A DNA stretch of 37,639 nt. Origin: a virus. The notes below the pieces were generated by a model. That model did no database searches. It was given only the letters and a program-made list of their open reading frames with translations, and was not told the origin of the DNA. This document shows, piece by piece, positions 1 through 10,100 of this stretch; within the stretch, counting starts at the first letter, position 1, and the number at the start of each line of letters is the position of its first letter. The position numbers were made by a program, and so were the translations under genes. Location: positions 1-37,639 of the IMG/VR virus record IMGVR_UViG_3300044546_000477; one strand, given 5' to 3'.

Positions 1-3000
1 CACCACCAGCTGTTGGTAAAAATCCGGCCATACTTTGATTATAACCCTGATATCTAATTGGTTCTTCTAAAAATTTTGTTGAAAAAGTATAAAATAATCT
101 TTTATCAAACATTGTTGGGTTTCCAAATCTAAAAACTGTGTCATATGTCATTAGACTATTAAATAACGATTGGAAATTTTGATTTTGTTTTGTTATAACT
201 TCATCAATTAACCCTTCAGTTCCAATTGATGTTGGTTTTTCAACTTTCATTAACAACCTCATAAAATATTGGAAATTCTTAACCGCTATTTCTGTTTCGG
301 TTTCTTCACCTTCTTCAGCTGGAATCATTGTTTTATAATCATAAATTGATCTACTATAATTCAAAAATTCTTCTTCAAAAGAATCTAAAACTTTTGTTTC
401 AAATGTTGTGAATATTTCAGAAATTTTTGTGTATTCTGACTTATCACCATTTATTGAAAAATTTTCCTGTATTTTCTTGTCATTAAAAATTTGTTTTAGG
501 TAGGAATCTGGATCTGGAATTTTAACACTATTATTATCAAAATATCCATAATTTGGTGCACCCCAAAACATTCTTGCTGAACCATTAAATACAGCTGTAT
601 TTCCAGTAATTTCTAATTTTAGATTACCATTTTTGAAACATTCATCATTAACTTGATTCTTTGTATTACCGAAAGATGGTAAAACATAATATTTTTCTTC
701 ATTAGTTAATTTTGATAAGACAGACCAAGGAGTTAGATTTAAATTTCGATTTGGGTTATTTGAATCAAATCCTGTTGTTTTAATTATTTTTGAATTTATA
801 TTTGTTGATAATACTAATTTCTTATTGTCAATTAGTGCTTGTATTTCACCTTGTCCGTATCCAGTTGTTTGTGCGTTGGTCACAAAAAAATCAGAAGGTT
901 CGGAAACGAAGAATGTTGCTCCAGAATAATTTTGTGCCGTGTCAATAGTATATACTAAATTAGGGTTTGTTGTTCCGGTTATTTTTGAAATTATTTTAGT
1001 TCCTGGTATAATATTAGGTCCTGCTATTTTCGCATTAACATCTAATGTTCCACCAGTAATAAAGGTTAATTCAAGTGTTGTTCCAGAAATATTACAAGTT
1101 CCATTTATTTTTGTTAAATTTTGTGATGGTGCAATTTTATAAATTCCAACACCACCAGTTGTCCCACTAATTTGTGAAATAATTGTAGTCCCCAAATCAA
1201 CTTTAGGTCCGGATAGTGTATTACCAGGTGTTAAACTATTATCATTTACCGTATAAACAACCATAGTATCGTCAAACACATCACAAGTTCCGTTTAATTG
1301 TGTTGACCCACTAAATAATTTAAGTCCTTGGAAGAACACATTCATATCATCAATCAATTTTGGATAAAATCCGGTATTCATATATGTTGTATATGAACCA
1401 GTCCCAAGATTTTGTGTTAAAGTGATATTTCTTTGTGTCCCATCAATATTTAATGTGTATGTTTTTGTTGTTGCCGAATTAACCGGATCATAATTTGATA
1501 GATAATTAAAATCTTTCCAAGAATTATCTAAAATATCTTTTCCTTCTCTGTTCCAAGTTTTATATCTATGCCAGATTGACCCATATTTTAAAACCCAAAC
1601 ATATGGTAATTTATGAACCGCACCAAATTTTTTAAGTGTTGATACAATATAATCCAAATCTTCTGATGCGTCTTTTGTTTTAAATCTTTCTCTTAATGTT
1701 GCTGTTGGTAAACTATTAATAAAAAGATATGCTGCCGCTTTATATGGATTTAAATCCTTTGAGTTATATCTAAAATTAAATACACCATTTTGTATCGCAT
1801 TTATGAAATACGGTGTATTCATCATTGATGTTGTTTGTTCTTCACTTAAATTACCATTATAACCAGAATAATAAACATTACCTTCGGTGATAAACTGATC
1901 TTCAATTTTTCTATTTCTATAAAATTGTTTAAGGTTTGAATTTATAGTTTGATTAAATATATCTGTAGTATAATTAAAATTAGTTATAGGTCTTTTAACA
2001 TCAGTAGTATCATCACTTTTAAAGTTTGTGATTGTTTTTTGTGTTGTATTATAAACTAATGTTTTATTTGTATTAAAAATTTCATTAACACCATTTGTTC
2101 CTTTAACATTCGCTAAATAATCTTTACACCAATCAAGATTTGTTATTGGATACATATCGGTAAAATCAAATTGATTACTATATGTTTTTACTTGAATGTA
2201 ATCTTCAATTTTATTTTGTTGTGTTGCCGAAACATTTGGTTGTGATGAAGGACTTAATAATAAGTTTCTATTAAATAACTGAAAAGGTGTGTTTGTTTTA
2301 TTTTTAATATATGGTGTAACAAATTCACCCCTAATAAATTTTTGCCAACTTTCCCCTTCTCCTTGATTTGATATATGTCTTAAAAATGTTTGGAAGTTTG
2401 CACCATCAATTAAATATTGTTTTAACTTTTTGATTAAAAATGGATTATCAGACCCCAAGGATTTAAGTGCATTTATTTTTTCATTTTCAGATTCAACTAA
2501 ATAAACACTTGATTGATAACCATCTACTCTACTTAATTTAGAATAAAAAGTATTAACCATAATCCTTTCGTAAATTTCATAATAGAATTTTACTTCTTCT
2601 TTATTTTGAAAGACCTCATTTGACACCGGAAAATCTACAGCGTTTAAACTTAATCTCATTGGTTGTTGTTCGGAATTATTCGAATCACCCAAATCCGGTT
2701 CTGGTGCTTCCCTTTCAATAAAACCTTTTATATATTCTTCAACAAATTCAACTTCAGGCCATAACTCCGGAATATATGCTTTTGTTATTGAAGATAGTTT
2801 TGGATCTCCAGGATATTTCAAAGCGAATTTTTCTTGTGAATCATCACCTTGTGATTCAAGAATGATTTGTGGCCAAGGATATATTGGTTCAGTAGATTGT
2901 TGTGCATTTTTAACATCAACACTCTGAGCTGTAGTTGTTCCGAAAACAGATGCTCGTCTGTATGGGTCGTCTCTTACTTCCCATGCAGCATTATGGACAT

Positions 3001-4690
3001 CATCCATCAATCTTAAAAAAGCTTCACCTTGGGCGTAAAAAACCGCAAGAATATTTCTAATTGTTGGTTTAAACCCAATACCACTATCTTTTCTTGCTAA
3101 TTGTTCTCCTAAATTATCTGTAATTTGTTTTTCAATTTCAGCTCTTAAAGTTGTTAATTCTTTTGCTGCTTGATTACAAATATCATTAAAAGTTCCTTTT
3201 CCATCAAAAACAAAATATTGGTTTGATGGTATTTCATTAGTTTTCGTAGTTGTAAATTCCTGAACTAATGTTCCACCGGATGTTGTTTTACCATAAGCTT
3301 CATTAAATGATTTAGTAAAATCAACGTCATTTATTGTGATTGTTTTTTTAAATTTATCTATTGTAACATTTACTGGAACTTGACTCTTTGTTTGTTTTCC
3401 ACCAACAGTATAACTTCCATTTTTACCGGCAACACTATTAGCTTCTAATTTTTTTGTAAAATCTTTAATAATACCATTAAGTTCTGTTATTGCATCATTT
3501 TTTTTCTGTGCTGTATCATAATCTTTACTAAAGGTATATACTTTTGTGTTGTCGGTTAAAACAAGTGGGAATTTAAAATCCATATATGTTCTATACCAAG
3601 AATTGGTATCAAAAAATACTTTCTTTTGAAATTCGGTTAATAATGTTTGGAAATTTTCAAGTTCAGTTAATGATCCTAAATTTTCTTTTGTGAATTTTTC
3701 TAATATATCCTTAATGAAAGTATCTAACTTACTCTTTAATTGGAATAAACTATATTCCGGAAAATCATCATCAATTAAACCTTTTGATTTATATTCGGAA
3801 TACAATTCCTTCATTTTTTGATAACCTCTTGAAACAACAACAGGTTTTACATTATCTGATGATTGTTTTGAAACTCCGTTAGTTGGTTTTGGTCCTCCTT
3901 GTGAAACTTGATTTGGACTTACAAATGAATTATACATATGTGGAACAGCAAGCATATGTCCCCAATTTATATAAGACATTACACCATATTTGTAACCATA
4001 TAATTTTAAACTAATCTTAAAATTTCCAGATGTGTTATCAAAAGTAGAATTAAATGTCTGTAACATAAGTGGCATCCTAACGGCTTTACCATAATACCCC
4101 TTTAATGTTAAGTAAAATATTGGGTATGGTAATTGAAAGAACGCGGCATATGGTGAGCTATTTCCACCTTCAAATAACGCTCTACCTTTAACATCTTCTA
4201 ATTGGATTGTTACTTGTGGGTAAAAGCTTGTATCAATCGCAACTTCAATACTTTTAATACCTAAAAGTCCATTATCTACAGCACCAGGTGTTCCGTTTGA
4301 TGATAATGATTGTGAAATATAATAATCATCAGATTTCTTTGGGTTTTTAACCGCATTTAATTTTGGTTGATTAACACCTTCACCTTTAATAGCACCCTTA
4401 CCTGTTATTTCATCAGTCCAATTATTATTCATAAATGTCTTAAACCCAGGATTTAAGAAATTTATTTTTCCAACTGAAATTGTTCTTACATTATCATTAA
4501 GTGGTGCACCAATTGCTAATTTTGTTCTGGGAACGACACTACACTCAAGGTTAGCATACATAACCAGATTTTCTTGTTTGACTAATCTATCTTTAACCTT
4601 ACCATCTTGATCTATTACTTTGTTTGGGTCAATAAGGGATATGTTGTCGTAATCAAATTCTACTAAAATATTTTCTCCGTTATCTACCAT
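1..4690 (-). CDS. Giant baseplate/tail structural protein, C-terminus beyond left edge
   Basis: The reading frame is open without a stop from the ATG at 4690 to the window edge, giving about 1563 residues of a longer protein (begins MVDNGENILVEFDYDN). The start lies 11 bases inside the end of the gp53-like gene, so the two are probably translationally coupled. Residues about 140-240 form a conserved-looking beta-rich region (SFYPQVTIQLEDVKGRALFE, then a segment rich in Tyr and Phe with GYYGKAV). Residues about 1130-1255 hold two tandem copies of a small beta module with the pattern NGTC-x-GTxIISxIxGTT-xYxI. I cannot name the family from motifs alone. The position, directly after the tape measure, OmpA-domain protein and gp53-like wedge gene, argues for a baseplate wedge or hub component. 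No signal peptide or membrane segment is visible. Confidence 0.8.
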   Translation of the reverse strand, partial: MVDNGENILVEFDYDNISLIDPNKVIDQDGKVKDRLVKQENLVMYANLECSVVPRTKLAIGAPLNDNVRTISVGKINFLNPGFKTFMNNNWTDEITGKGAIKGEGVNQPKLNAVKNPKKSDDYYISQSLSSNGTPGAVDNGLLGIKSIEVAIDTSFYPQVTIQLEDVKGRALFEGGNSSPYAAFFQLPYPIFYLTLKGYYGKAVRMPLMLQTFNSTFDNTSGNFKISLKLYGYKYGVMSYINWGHMLAVPHMYNSFVSPNQVSQGGPKPTNGVSKQSSDNVKPVVVSRGYQKMKELYSEYKSKGLIDDDFPEYSLFQLKSKLDTFIKDILEKFTKENLGSLTELENFQTLLTEFQKKVFFDTNSWYRTYMDFKFPLVLTDNTKVYTFSKDYDTAQKKNDAITELNGIIKDFTKKLEANSVAGKNGSYTVGGKQTKSQVPVNVTIDKFKKTITINDVDFTKSFNEAYGKTTSGGTLVQEFTTTKTNEIPSNQYFVFDGKGTFNDICNQAAKELTTLRAEIEKQITDNLGEQLARKDSGIGFKPTIRNILAVFYAQGEAFLRLMDDVHNAAWEVRDDPYRRASVFGTTTAQSVDVKNAQQSTEPIYPWPQIILESQGDDSQEKFALKYPGDPKLSSITKAYIPELWPEVEFVEEYIKGFIEREAPEPDLGDSNNSEQQPMRLSLNAVDFPVSNEVFQNKEEVKFYYEIYERIMVNTFYSKLSRVDGYQSSVYLVESENEKINALKSLGSDNPFLIKKLKQYLIDGANFQTFLRHISNQGEGESWQKFIRGEFVTPYIKNKTNTPFQLFNRNLLLSPSSQPNVSATQQNKIEDYIQVKTYSNQFDFTDMYPITNLDWCKDYLANVKGTNGVNEIFNTNKTLVYNTTQKTITNFKSDDTTDVKRPITNFNYTTDIFNQTINSNLKQFYRNRKIEDQFITEGNVYYSGYNGNLSEEQTTSMMNTPYFINAIQNGVFNFRYNSKDLNPYKAAAYLFINSLPTATLRERFKTKDASEDLDYIVSTLKKFGAVHKLPYVWVLKYGSIWHRYKTWNREGKDILDNSWKDFNYLSNYDPVNSATTKTYTLNIDGTQRNITLTQNLGTGSYTTYMNTGFYPKLIDDMNVFFQGLKLFSGSTQLNGTCDVFDDTMVVYTVNDNSLTPGNTLSGPKVDLGTTIISQISGTTGGVGIYKIAPSQNLTKINGTCNISGTTLELTFITGGTLDVNAKIAGPNIIPGTKIISKITGTTNPNLVYTIDTAQNYSGATFFVSEPSDFFVTNAQTTGYGQGEIQALIDNKKLVLSTNINSKIIKTTGFDSNNPNRNLNLTPWSVLSKLTNEEKYYVLPSFGNTKNQVNDECFKNGNLKLEITGNTAVFNGSARMFWGAPNYGYFDNNSVKIPDPDSYLKQIFNDKKIQENFSINGDKSEYTKISEIFTTFETKVLDSFEEEFLNYSRSIYDYKTMIPAEEGEETETEIAVKNFQYFMRLLMKVEKPTSIGTEGLIDEVITKQNQNFQSLFNSLMTYDTVFRFGNPTMFDKRLFYTFSTKFLEEPIRYQGYNQSMAGFLPTAGG
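925..1310 (-). repeat. Two tandem beta modules inside the giant baseplate protein
   Basis: Two adjacent segments of roughly 60 codons each share the order NGTC, a beta stretch, Gly-rich turn, GTxIIS(Q/K)I(S/T)GTT and a final YxI(A/D)xxQN. This resembles the small Ig-like or adhesin-like repeat often embedded in phage structural proteins (family resemblance from memory). The copies are diverged at the DNA level, so they are not a recent duplication. Confidence 0.55.
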
Positions 4691-5003
4691 AATAGAAGAA
4701 GTGGTTGTTTAATTCGTTATTATAATCTTGTAATGAACTTAGCAAAGGAAATGGAATTGTCAATATTGCACCATCAGGAATACTCCATTCGGATCCGGAA
4801 TATTGTGGATTTGCTTGTTGAATTAACCAACCAAAAAATGGTGATCCGTAAAATTGAAAAGATATTTTATCTAATCTTGATTGTCCGGCAATATAAATAT
4901 AATTCTTATCCGTAGCTTTTGACGGAATGGTTATGTAAGGAACAACTTGTTGTTTTCCATCTACTAAAAATTGATTATATCTATTATAATATTGTAAGTT
5001 CAT
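4680..5003 (-). CDS. 53: Baseplate wedge protein, gp53-like with LysM-type fold
   Basis: This 107-residue protein has the arrangement of T4 gp53-type wedge proteins and LysM domains. IAGQSRLDKISFQFYG is followed by FFGWLIQQANP and then WSIPDGAILTIPFP, where the final Pro-rich strand closes the LysM-like fold. T4 gp53 is longer (about 196 residues), so this is a short version. Its ATG begins one base after the stop of the 1684-residue gene (TAA-T-ATG), and its own end overlaps the next start by 11 bases. It is therefore the middle gene of a tightly coupled baseplate operon. It probably helps join baseplate wedges into a ring. A generic LysM tail protein (gpX-like) is the main alternative. Confidence 0.68.
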   Translation of the reverse strand: MNLQYYNRYNQFLVDGKQQVVPYITIPSKATDKNYIYIAGQSRLDKISFQFYGSPFFGWLIQQANPQYSGSEWSIPDGAILTIPFPLLSSLQDYNNELNNHFFYYGR

Positions 5004-5004
5004 A

Positions 5005-8000
5005 TTAATTAAATTTTACTTTTCCATCAAAAGTTTTAAAGTCATTATTTAAATTATTTATCGAATACAAGTCTGTTATTCTTTTTTGTTGGTCGTTTGT
5101 ACCATCAGTTGGTATTACATAATCAAGAACATATTTATCATTTTCGTTAAGTGGTGACTGAATTAACGATTTATATGTGTCAGAATCTTTTATCTTACTA
5201 TATAAATCAATATTAACTTTTGTATAACCATTAAATAATATCACACAAATATTCATAGCCTTATCTATTTCAGTTCCTACTAAATTTTTGTCTTTATAAA
5301 CTTGACTATCCAATAAGAAAGTTTTTAATGAATTTCGACTATTTTCAACAAAAAATGTTTGTGCCATAATTTGATAAAACCTATTTGTTGCATCGTCTTC
5401 ACTTATTGTTGAATTACCAAAAGCCCAAGACGCTGGTTTTGGTTCTTTACTAAAATTATTATCAATAAATAAAGCGTCAGATGGTTTATAATGTTCTTTA
5501 TTTAAAAACAAGTATCTATCTTGCTGAATAATGTTTGTTGGCTCATCAAAGAATGTTATGTGTTTATCTTTAATCTTTGTATAATTATTTTTAAATAAAT
5601 CATATGTGTCACCAGATAAGTTGTAAACAACTGGTTTGTTTTCAGAATTTAACGAACCATCAGTCTTTGTTAATACCAAATTAAATTTTCTGATATTTTG
5701 GATATAATCTTGTTGATTATTCACCAAATTTGAAATATCACTATTTAATTTTAATGAAAAGTCGGATTGTAAACTTTCAATAAACAGAATTAATCTTCTT
5801 TCTAATTCTCTTTTTTCAGTATTTTTTAACACCTTACTTTTATCAATTTCAAACATAAAAGGGTCGTTTCTTTTTTTAACATCTGAAATACTTTCACTGA
5901 ATAATTTATTAATCTTATCTTCTATTTTATTTGGTTTTCCATAAATTGGTAATTTTGACGAAGTTCCATATTCATCAAATTTACCTTCACTAAAATTTCT
6001 ATCGTAATATAATAAATCAACAATCCCAATGTTAAAATTCTTAACAAGTGTTGTGTGTGTATCTATAACCGTATCAAAATACTCTTTTGTTTTATTCCAA
6101 AAATCATTCATTTGACTTGTATAATCAATTTGAGTATCAGATAATATTGCTCCAACCGTATTTCCACCTTTTTTAGGTTGTGTATTTTTAATTTCGGCAA
6201 CTGAAACTGGTGGTTGACTAGCTAATATTTTTTCAACAACATATTTGTCTCTAGCACTAATATCTTCAGTAGCTGTTGCTCTTTCATCATAAATTTCCGT
6301 ATTAGCGTAAAAATTAAATGATAGTGCATTTTGTAATTCTTCTACTGGTTGTTTTAGTCCGTGTCCACCAATAAAATCAAATCCTAATGTTACTTTAACA
6401 ATCATTGGTTGCACACCAATACCTTCTGGATTTAAATCATATTTTGCTTCTTCATATGAAAATCCTAAACTATTTGGGACAATTTTACTATGGTAAAAGT
6501 CACCAACTCTTAAAACCAAAATTGGTGGTGCACCAAAAGAAGTATTTAAAGCGTCATTGTATTTTGGTCTACCATCGGCACCAATAATAGGAATTGTTTG
6601 TCCTGGTCTAACACATTGATTTAAAAATGTTAATCTACCATTTAAACCTTCAGGTGTCATTGAATGGAATGCTGGGTTAAAATATTTAATCTTATCTTTA
6701 ATTGATTGGAAAATCATTGGGTCAGATTCTTTTAACACCTCAAAATAATCACATTCAGAAAATAATGTTCTTAAAACTTTTTTTGAAATACCATCTTTAA
6801 TTTTTTGCTCCACAGTAATGTTTGGTGATGGTTTAATTGTTTGAGCTGGATTAGTTTGAACGCTTGAGGCTTGTTCCTTTTTTTCTTCAACATTTGGTGT
6901 TGGTTTTTTTTCTTCACCACCACCGCCAGTTTGTTTTTTTGGTGGTTGTTTTGCTTTAATGTCTTTAATTGTAACCCTTCTACAAGCCATAGCTGGTATT
7001 GAATATATTTCGGCCGCTGAAGTTACTTTATATGTATTACCGGTTTTTATATTAAGGTTAGCACTACAATTCACAGTGTCAGCTAATACACCATCTTTAC
7101 CAGATGAATTAACAACGGTTGCGTCAGTTTTAACTTCGGTACTTGTTTTTGGTATTACAGCTGTTTCACCCTTTGGGTTACCTTTAACTGTTAATTTTTT
7201 ATCCTTAATATAATCTTCAAAAGATTTTCCGTTTTTATCTTTTTGTTTCCTAAACCATTGTAATACCGAATCAATCCTTCTTTCAGATAAAGTTTGGTTA
7301 TATGCCACGGTTTGTACCGCAGATGCGGAACCAACTAAATCTACAGATACTTCACCACCATTAAGTAGTATTTCTGCAATTTGTGTTATAAGAGTATCTT
7401 TGATTACTGTAAAATTACCTTCAATAACTTGTGTAAAGAAATCTGGAATACCAGCTTTACTCCATTCTTTATATGTTCCATCACTTTCTTTTGAATATGT
7501 TATGGTTGGTGCTGATGTATCATATTTTCCTTTATTACCGACATATCCACTATACCAACTATCATATGGTTGACTAGCGGTTTTACTCCAACTTCCTTTA
7601 CATTCAGGACAATCATTATCAAAATAAAAAGCGTAATTTATGAATTTTGATAAATCCACATCTTCAAGAGCGTTTGTTGTGTTATTTTCAACTTTAGTTT
7701 TAGCATCTGTCGGTGATGTGTCAGCGTTAGTACTACTTCCAATAGTTTTATCTGCTTGTTCTGGTTGTTTAGGAATTTCAAATGCAACTTGTCCCAATTC
7801 TTCAGATGTTAATCTTGGGTTATTTAATACTTGTTGGTATGTAAATAAATCCCTTGTTGGTATTGTATTAAATTTAATACCCAATTCATATAAATCATAT
7901 TTCAAACAACCAGCAAAGAATGAATCCAACATTGAATCGACTTTTTGTGGGTCTATTTTTTTCAATTGTTTTTGGACGATTGTATTCATTACCGCCGGAT

Positions 8001-10059
8001 GATCCACAATTATTTTCCAACTTATTGAACCTTTTCTTGTTGTATTTTTATATGTATATATCGGTTCTGGTCTACCTAAAAACGATGTCTTATTAAATTC
8101 TGGTGTGCTATCATCAGAAAATGTTAAATCGTATGGTGGAAACCACATTATTCTACCACCATTTGGTCCTTTTTCACATACCGGTAAATCATCGTAAGTA
8201 AATCCGGGTCTATCCGAAGTTCTCCAAGCGAGATTCTCAATTGAGAACATATATTTCTTAACTTTATTATCAACAATATTCGTTGATCCAGGATTTTTAA
8301 GTGGTGCAATATTTAAATTGTACGCTTTGTCAAATATTGAGTATGAAAATTTTCTACCTTCTGTTGTAATACCATCAGATTTTTGTAAATCGGCGTATGT
8401 GTAATATGGTGTGTCTTTTGTAAAAACTCTACAATATTCAATACCATCTTCATTTCCATCTGAATTATTTTTATAAGATAAAACTTGCGAACCTTTTGTT
8501 AATTCTTTGTAACCATCATTAAACACTTTTGATACTTGATTAATTGCATTACCGACGTGTTTTAATCTTGATTGACCAGTAACCTTATCTGCAGATTCGA
8601 TTAATCTTTGGGTATCATCTAAAATTGAACCTTCTTTAAATGGAATTTCTGTTGATTGATAACTGGAATAATCAGCTCTTATTGTTTCAAATTCTTGGTC
8701 TAATGATGTTACTTTACCACCAACACCTTGCTTGAATCCAGCATTATCTTTATATTTTGGTGATGTCCAAACAAATTGACCTGAAATACCACCACCATTA
8801 CTTAATGATTTTCCTTTAAGACCATTTACAATTTTACTTTCATTACCTTCATATAATATACCTAATTCTTGTGGTCCATAAACAATTGTATTTATTTGTC
8901 TACCACCAGGTCCAACTGGAATTTGATTCGCAGGAGAATCAATCTGTGATGGTTCAGCTTCTGGACTTCCAACATAATATCCACCAGTATTTGGTTTATC
9001 TGGATCAAGAATTCTATCAAGTCCAGTTGTAATACTTTGTAATGGTCCTCTGGTATATTTTGGTCTATATTTGTTATAATCTAATGATGAAAATAAAATG
9101 GATCTTTGTCCGTTTCCGGTATTAGCGACAAATGTTTCAGATGGATTTCTAAAAACATCAAGTATTGGACCTAACAAACCACCGGTAACACCATTAACAA
9201 CATTTAATGCTTTTTCAAGTTTTGGTGCTTGGAAATTAACATCATTAAAATAATCACCTGGAATTGTAGATACTGGAAAATATGTTCCAGATAATCGCAA
9301 ACCAAATTGTGCGGCAGCTTCAACTGGGTTTTCCGGTTGTGTAATTGTCCAATTCTTATCAATTAAAGGTTGTTTTCCTGTTGCAACAAGACTAGCGTTA
9401 AATGGGTCTTGTAGTGAATCTAAATTTAATCTACCAATCGTTTCTTTTTTAAGTTGGTCGGCAATTCTTTCCTCAAACGCACTTTTTAATTGTTGAGCAC
9501 CTAATCTAGCTAAGTATGTATCTTGAGATAATGGTCCATTTGATCCTGTTGGGTTTTGACTAAAGATTAAATCGTATGCTGTATATGTTGATGCAACAAA
9601 TGAGGATGGATCCCAATACGGTTGGTATATTTTAGGATTACCAACAACATCGGTAATAACTATAAGGTCTGAATAGCCACCTGTTGGTCCATAAATGTTC
9701 TGAACATAAGCAGCATCAATAAAAAATTCATTTATTAAATCTAACTTTGTATCATTTGGGTCGTAAGGACCTGAATTCGATTCAACCGGATATGGTGCTC
9801 CAGGTAATGAATATTTTCCATTAAACCCACCTTCTGGACCATATTCATTTAATGGATATAATGTATTAGCAAATTGATTTGTTGCTATTAAATCATCTGA
9901 CGAATCAATTACACTTGATACCGTTAAATTAGTTTCATAATTTATATTACCTGGGGAACTTGAAAAAACACCGGGAACTGTATATGGTTGTAAATTCCTA
10001 GTAACCAATTGGTTTCTAAAACTTGATGAATTTGCAAACGATAATAAACTTTCAGACAT
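5005..10059 (-). CDS. Large baseplate-associated protein with OmpA-like peptidoglycan-binding domain
   Basis: The protein has 1684 residues. The N-terminal part (about 1-850) is rich in Gly, Pro and Asn and looks structural. Around residues 895-945 there is an OmpA C-terminal-like segment: VDLVGSASA followed by YNQTLSERRIDSVLQWF, matching the YNxxLSxRRAxxV helix of peptidoglycan-binding OmpA domains. A low-complexity linker follows at about 1030-1075 (PPKKQTGGGGEEKKPTP). A compact domain then spans about 1110-1260 (FHSMTPEGLNGRLTFLNQC, FGAPPILVLRVGDFYHSKI, EGIGVQPMIVKVTLGFDFIG, LQNALSFNFYAN). The gene lies between the tape measure and the gp53-like gene, so a baseplate or tail-tip location is likely, with the OmpA-like part contacting the cell wall during infection. 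A promoter-like motif and AGGA lie just before the start. The family name is unknown to me. Confidence 0.8.
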   Translation of the reverse strand: MSESLLSFANSSSFRNQLVTRNLQPYTVPGVFSSSPGNINYETNLTVSSVIDSSDDLIATNQFANTLYPLNEYGPEGGFNGKYSLPGAPYPVESNSGPYDPNDTKLDLINEFFIDAAYVQNIYGPTGGYSDLIVITDVVGNPKIYQPYWDPSSFVASTYTAYDLIFSQNPTGSNGPLSQDTYLARLGAQQLKSAFEERIADQLKKETIGRLNLDSLQDPFNASLVATGKQPLIDKNWTITQPENPVEAAAQFGLRLSGTYFPVSTIPGDYFNDVNFQAPKLEKALNVVNGVTGGLLGPILDVFRNPSETFVANTGNGQRSILFSSLDYNKYRPKYTRGPLQSITTGLDRILDPDKPNTGGYYVGSPEAEPSQIDSPANQIPVGPGGRQINTIVYGPQELGILYEGNESKIVNGLKGKSLSNGGGISGQFVWTSPKYKDNAGFKQGVGGKVTSLDQEFETIRADYSSYQSTEIPFKEGSILDDTQRLIESADKVTGQSRLKHVGNAINQVSKVFNDGYKELTKGSQVLSYKNNSDGNEDGIEYCRVFTKDTPYYTYADLQKSDGITTEGRKFSYSIFDKAYNLNIAPLKNPGSTNIVDNKVKKYMFSIENLAWRTSDRPGFTYDDLPVCEKGPNGGRIMWFPPYDLTFSDDSTPEFNKTSFLGRPEPIYTYKNTTRKGSISWKIIVDHPAVMNTIVQKQLKKIDPQKVDSMLDSFFAGCLKYDLYELGIKFNTIPTRDLFTYQQVLNNPRLTSEELGQVAFEIPKQPEQADKTIGSSTNADTSPTDAKTKVENNTTNALEDVDLSKFINYAFYFDNDCPECKGSWSKTASQPYDSWYSGYVGNKGKYDTSAPTITYSKESDGTYKEWSKAGIPDFFTQVIEGNFTVIKDTLITQIAEILLNGGEVSVDLVGSASAVQTVAYNQTLSERRIDSVLQWFRKQKDKNGKSFEDYIKDKKLTVKGNPKGETAVIPKTSTEVKTDATVVNSSGKDGVLADTVNCSANLNIKTGNTYKVTSAAEIYSIPAMACRRVTIKDIKAKQPPKKQTGGGGEEKKPTPNVEEKKEQASSVQTNPAQTIKPSPNITVEQKIKDGISKKVLRTLFSECDYFEVLKESDPMIFQSIKDKIKYFNPAFHSMTPEGLNGRLTFLNQCVRPGQTIPIIGADGRPKYNDALNTSFGAPPILVLRVGDFYHSKIVPNSLGFSYEEAKYDLNPEGIGVQPMIVKVTLGFDFIGGHGLKQPVEELQNALSFNFYANTEIYDERATATEDISARDKYVVEKILASQPPVSVAEIKNTQPKKGGNTVGAILSDTQIDYTSQMNDFWNKTKEYFDTVIDTHTTLVKNFNIGIVDLLYYDRNFSEGKFDEYGTSSKLPIYGKPNKIEDKINKLFSESISDVKKRNDPFMFEIDKSKVLKNTEKRELERRLILFIESLQSDFSLKLNSDISNLVNNQQDYIQNIRKFNLVLTKTDGSLNSENKPVVYNLSGDTYDLFKNNYTKIKDKHITFFDEPTNIIQQDRYLFLNKEHYKPSDALFIDNNFSKEPKPASWAFGNSTISEDDATNRFYQIMAQTFFVENSRNSLKTFLLDSQVYKDKNLVGTEIDKAMNICVILFNGYTKVNIDLYSKIKDSDTYKSLIQSPLNENDKYVLDYVIPTDGTNDQQKRITDLYSINNLNNDFKTFDGKVKFN

Positions 10060-10070
10060 ATCCTATTTTA

Positions 10071-10082
10071 AAATAAATATAA
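10071..10082 (-). promoter_or_regulatory. TATTTAT-core promoter-like motif
   Basis: The coding strand reads TTATATTTATTT, 11 bases before the ATG of the OmpA-domain protein. The tape measure gene ends at 10101, so this marks a separate start within the tail operon. Confidence 0.55.
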
Positions 10083-10100
10083 AAAATTTGATTTTATCAA

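Noticed and set aside
939-8002. Several 60-120 codon open frames on the plus strand inside the large baseplate genes
   Set aside because: They lie antisense within long, motif-bearing minus-strand genes, lack the promoter-like motif at a sensible distance and have no recognisable domains.
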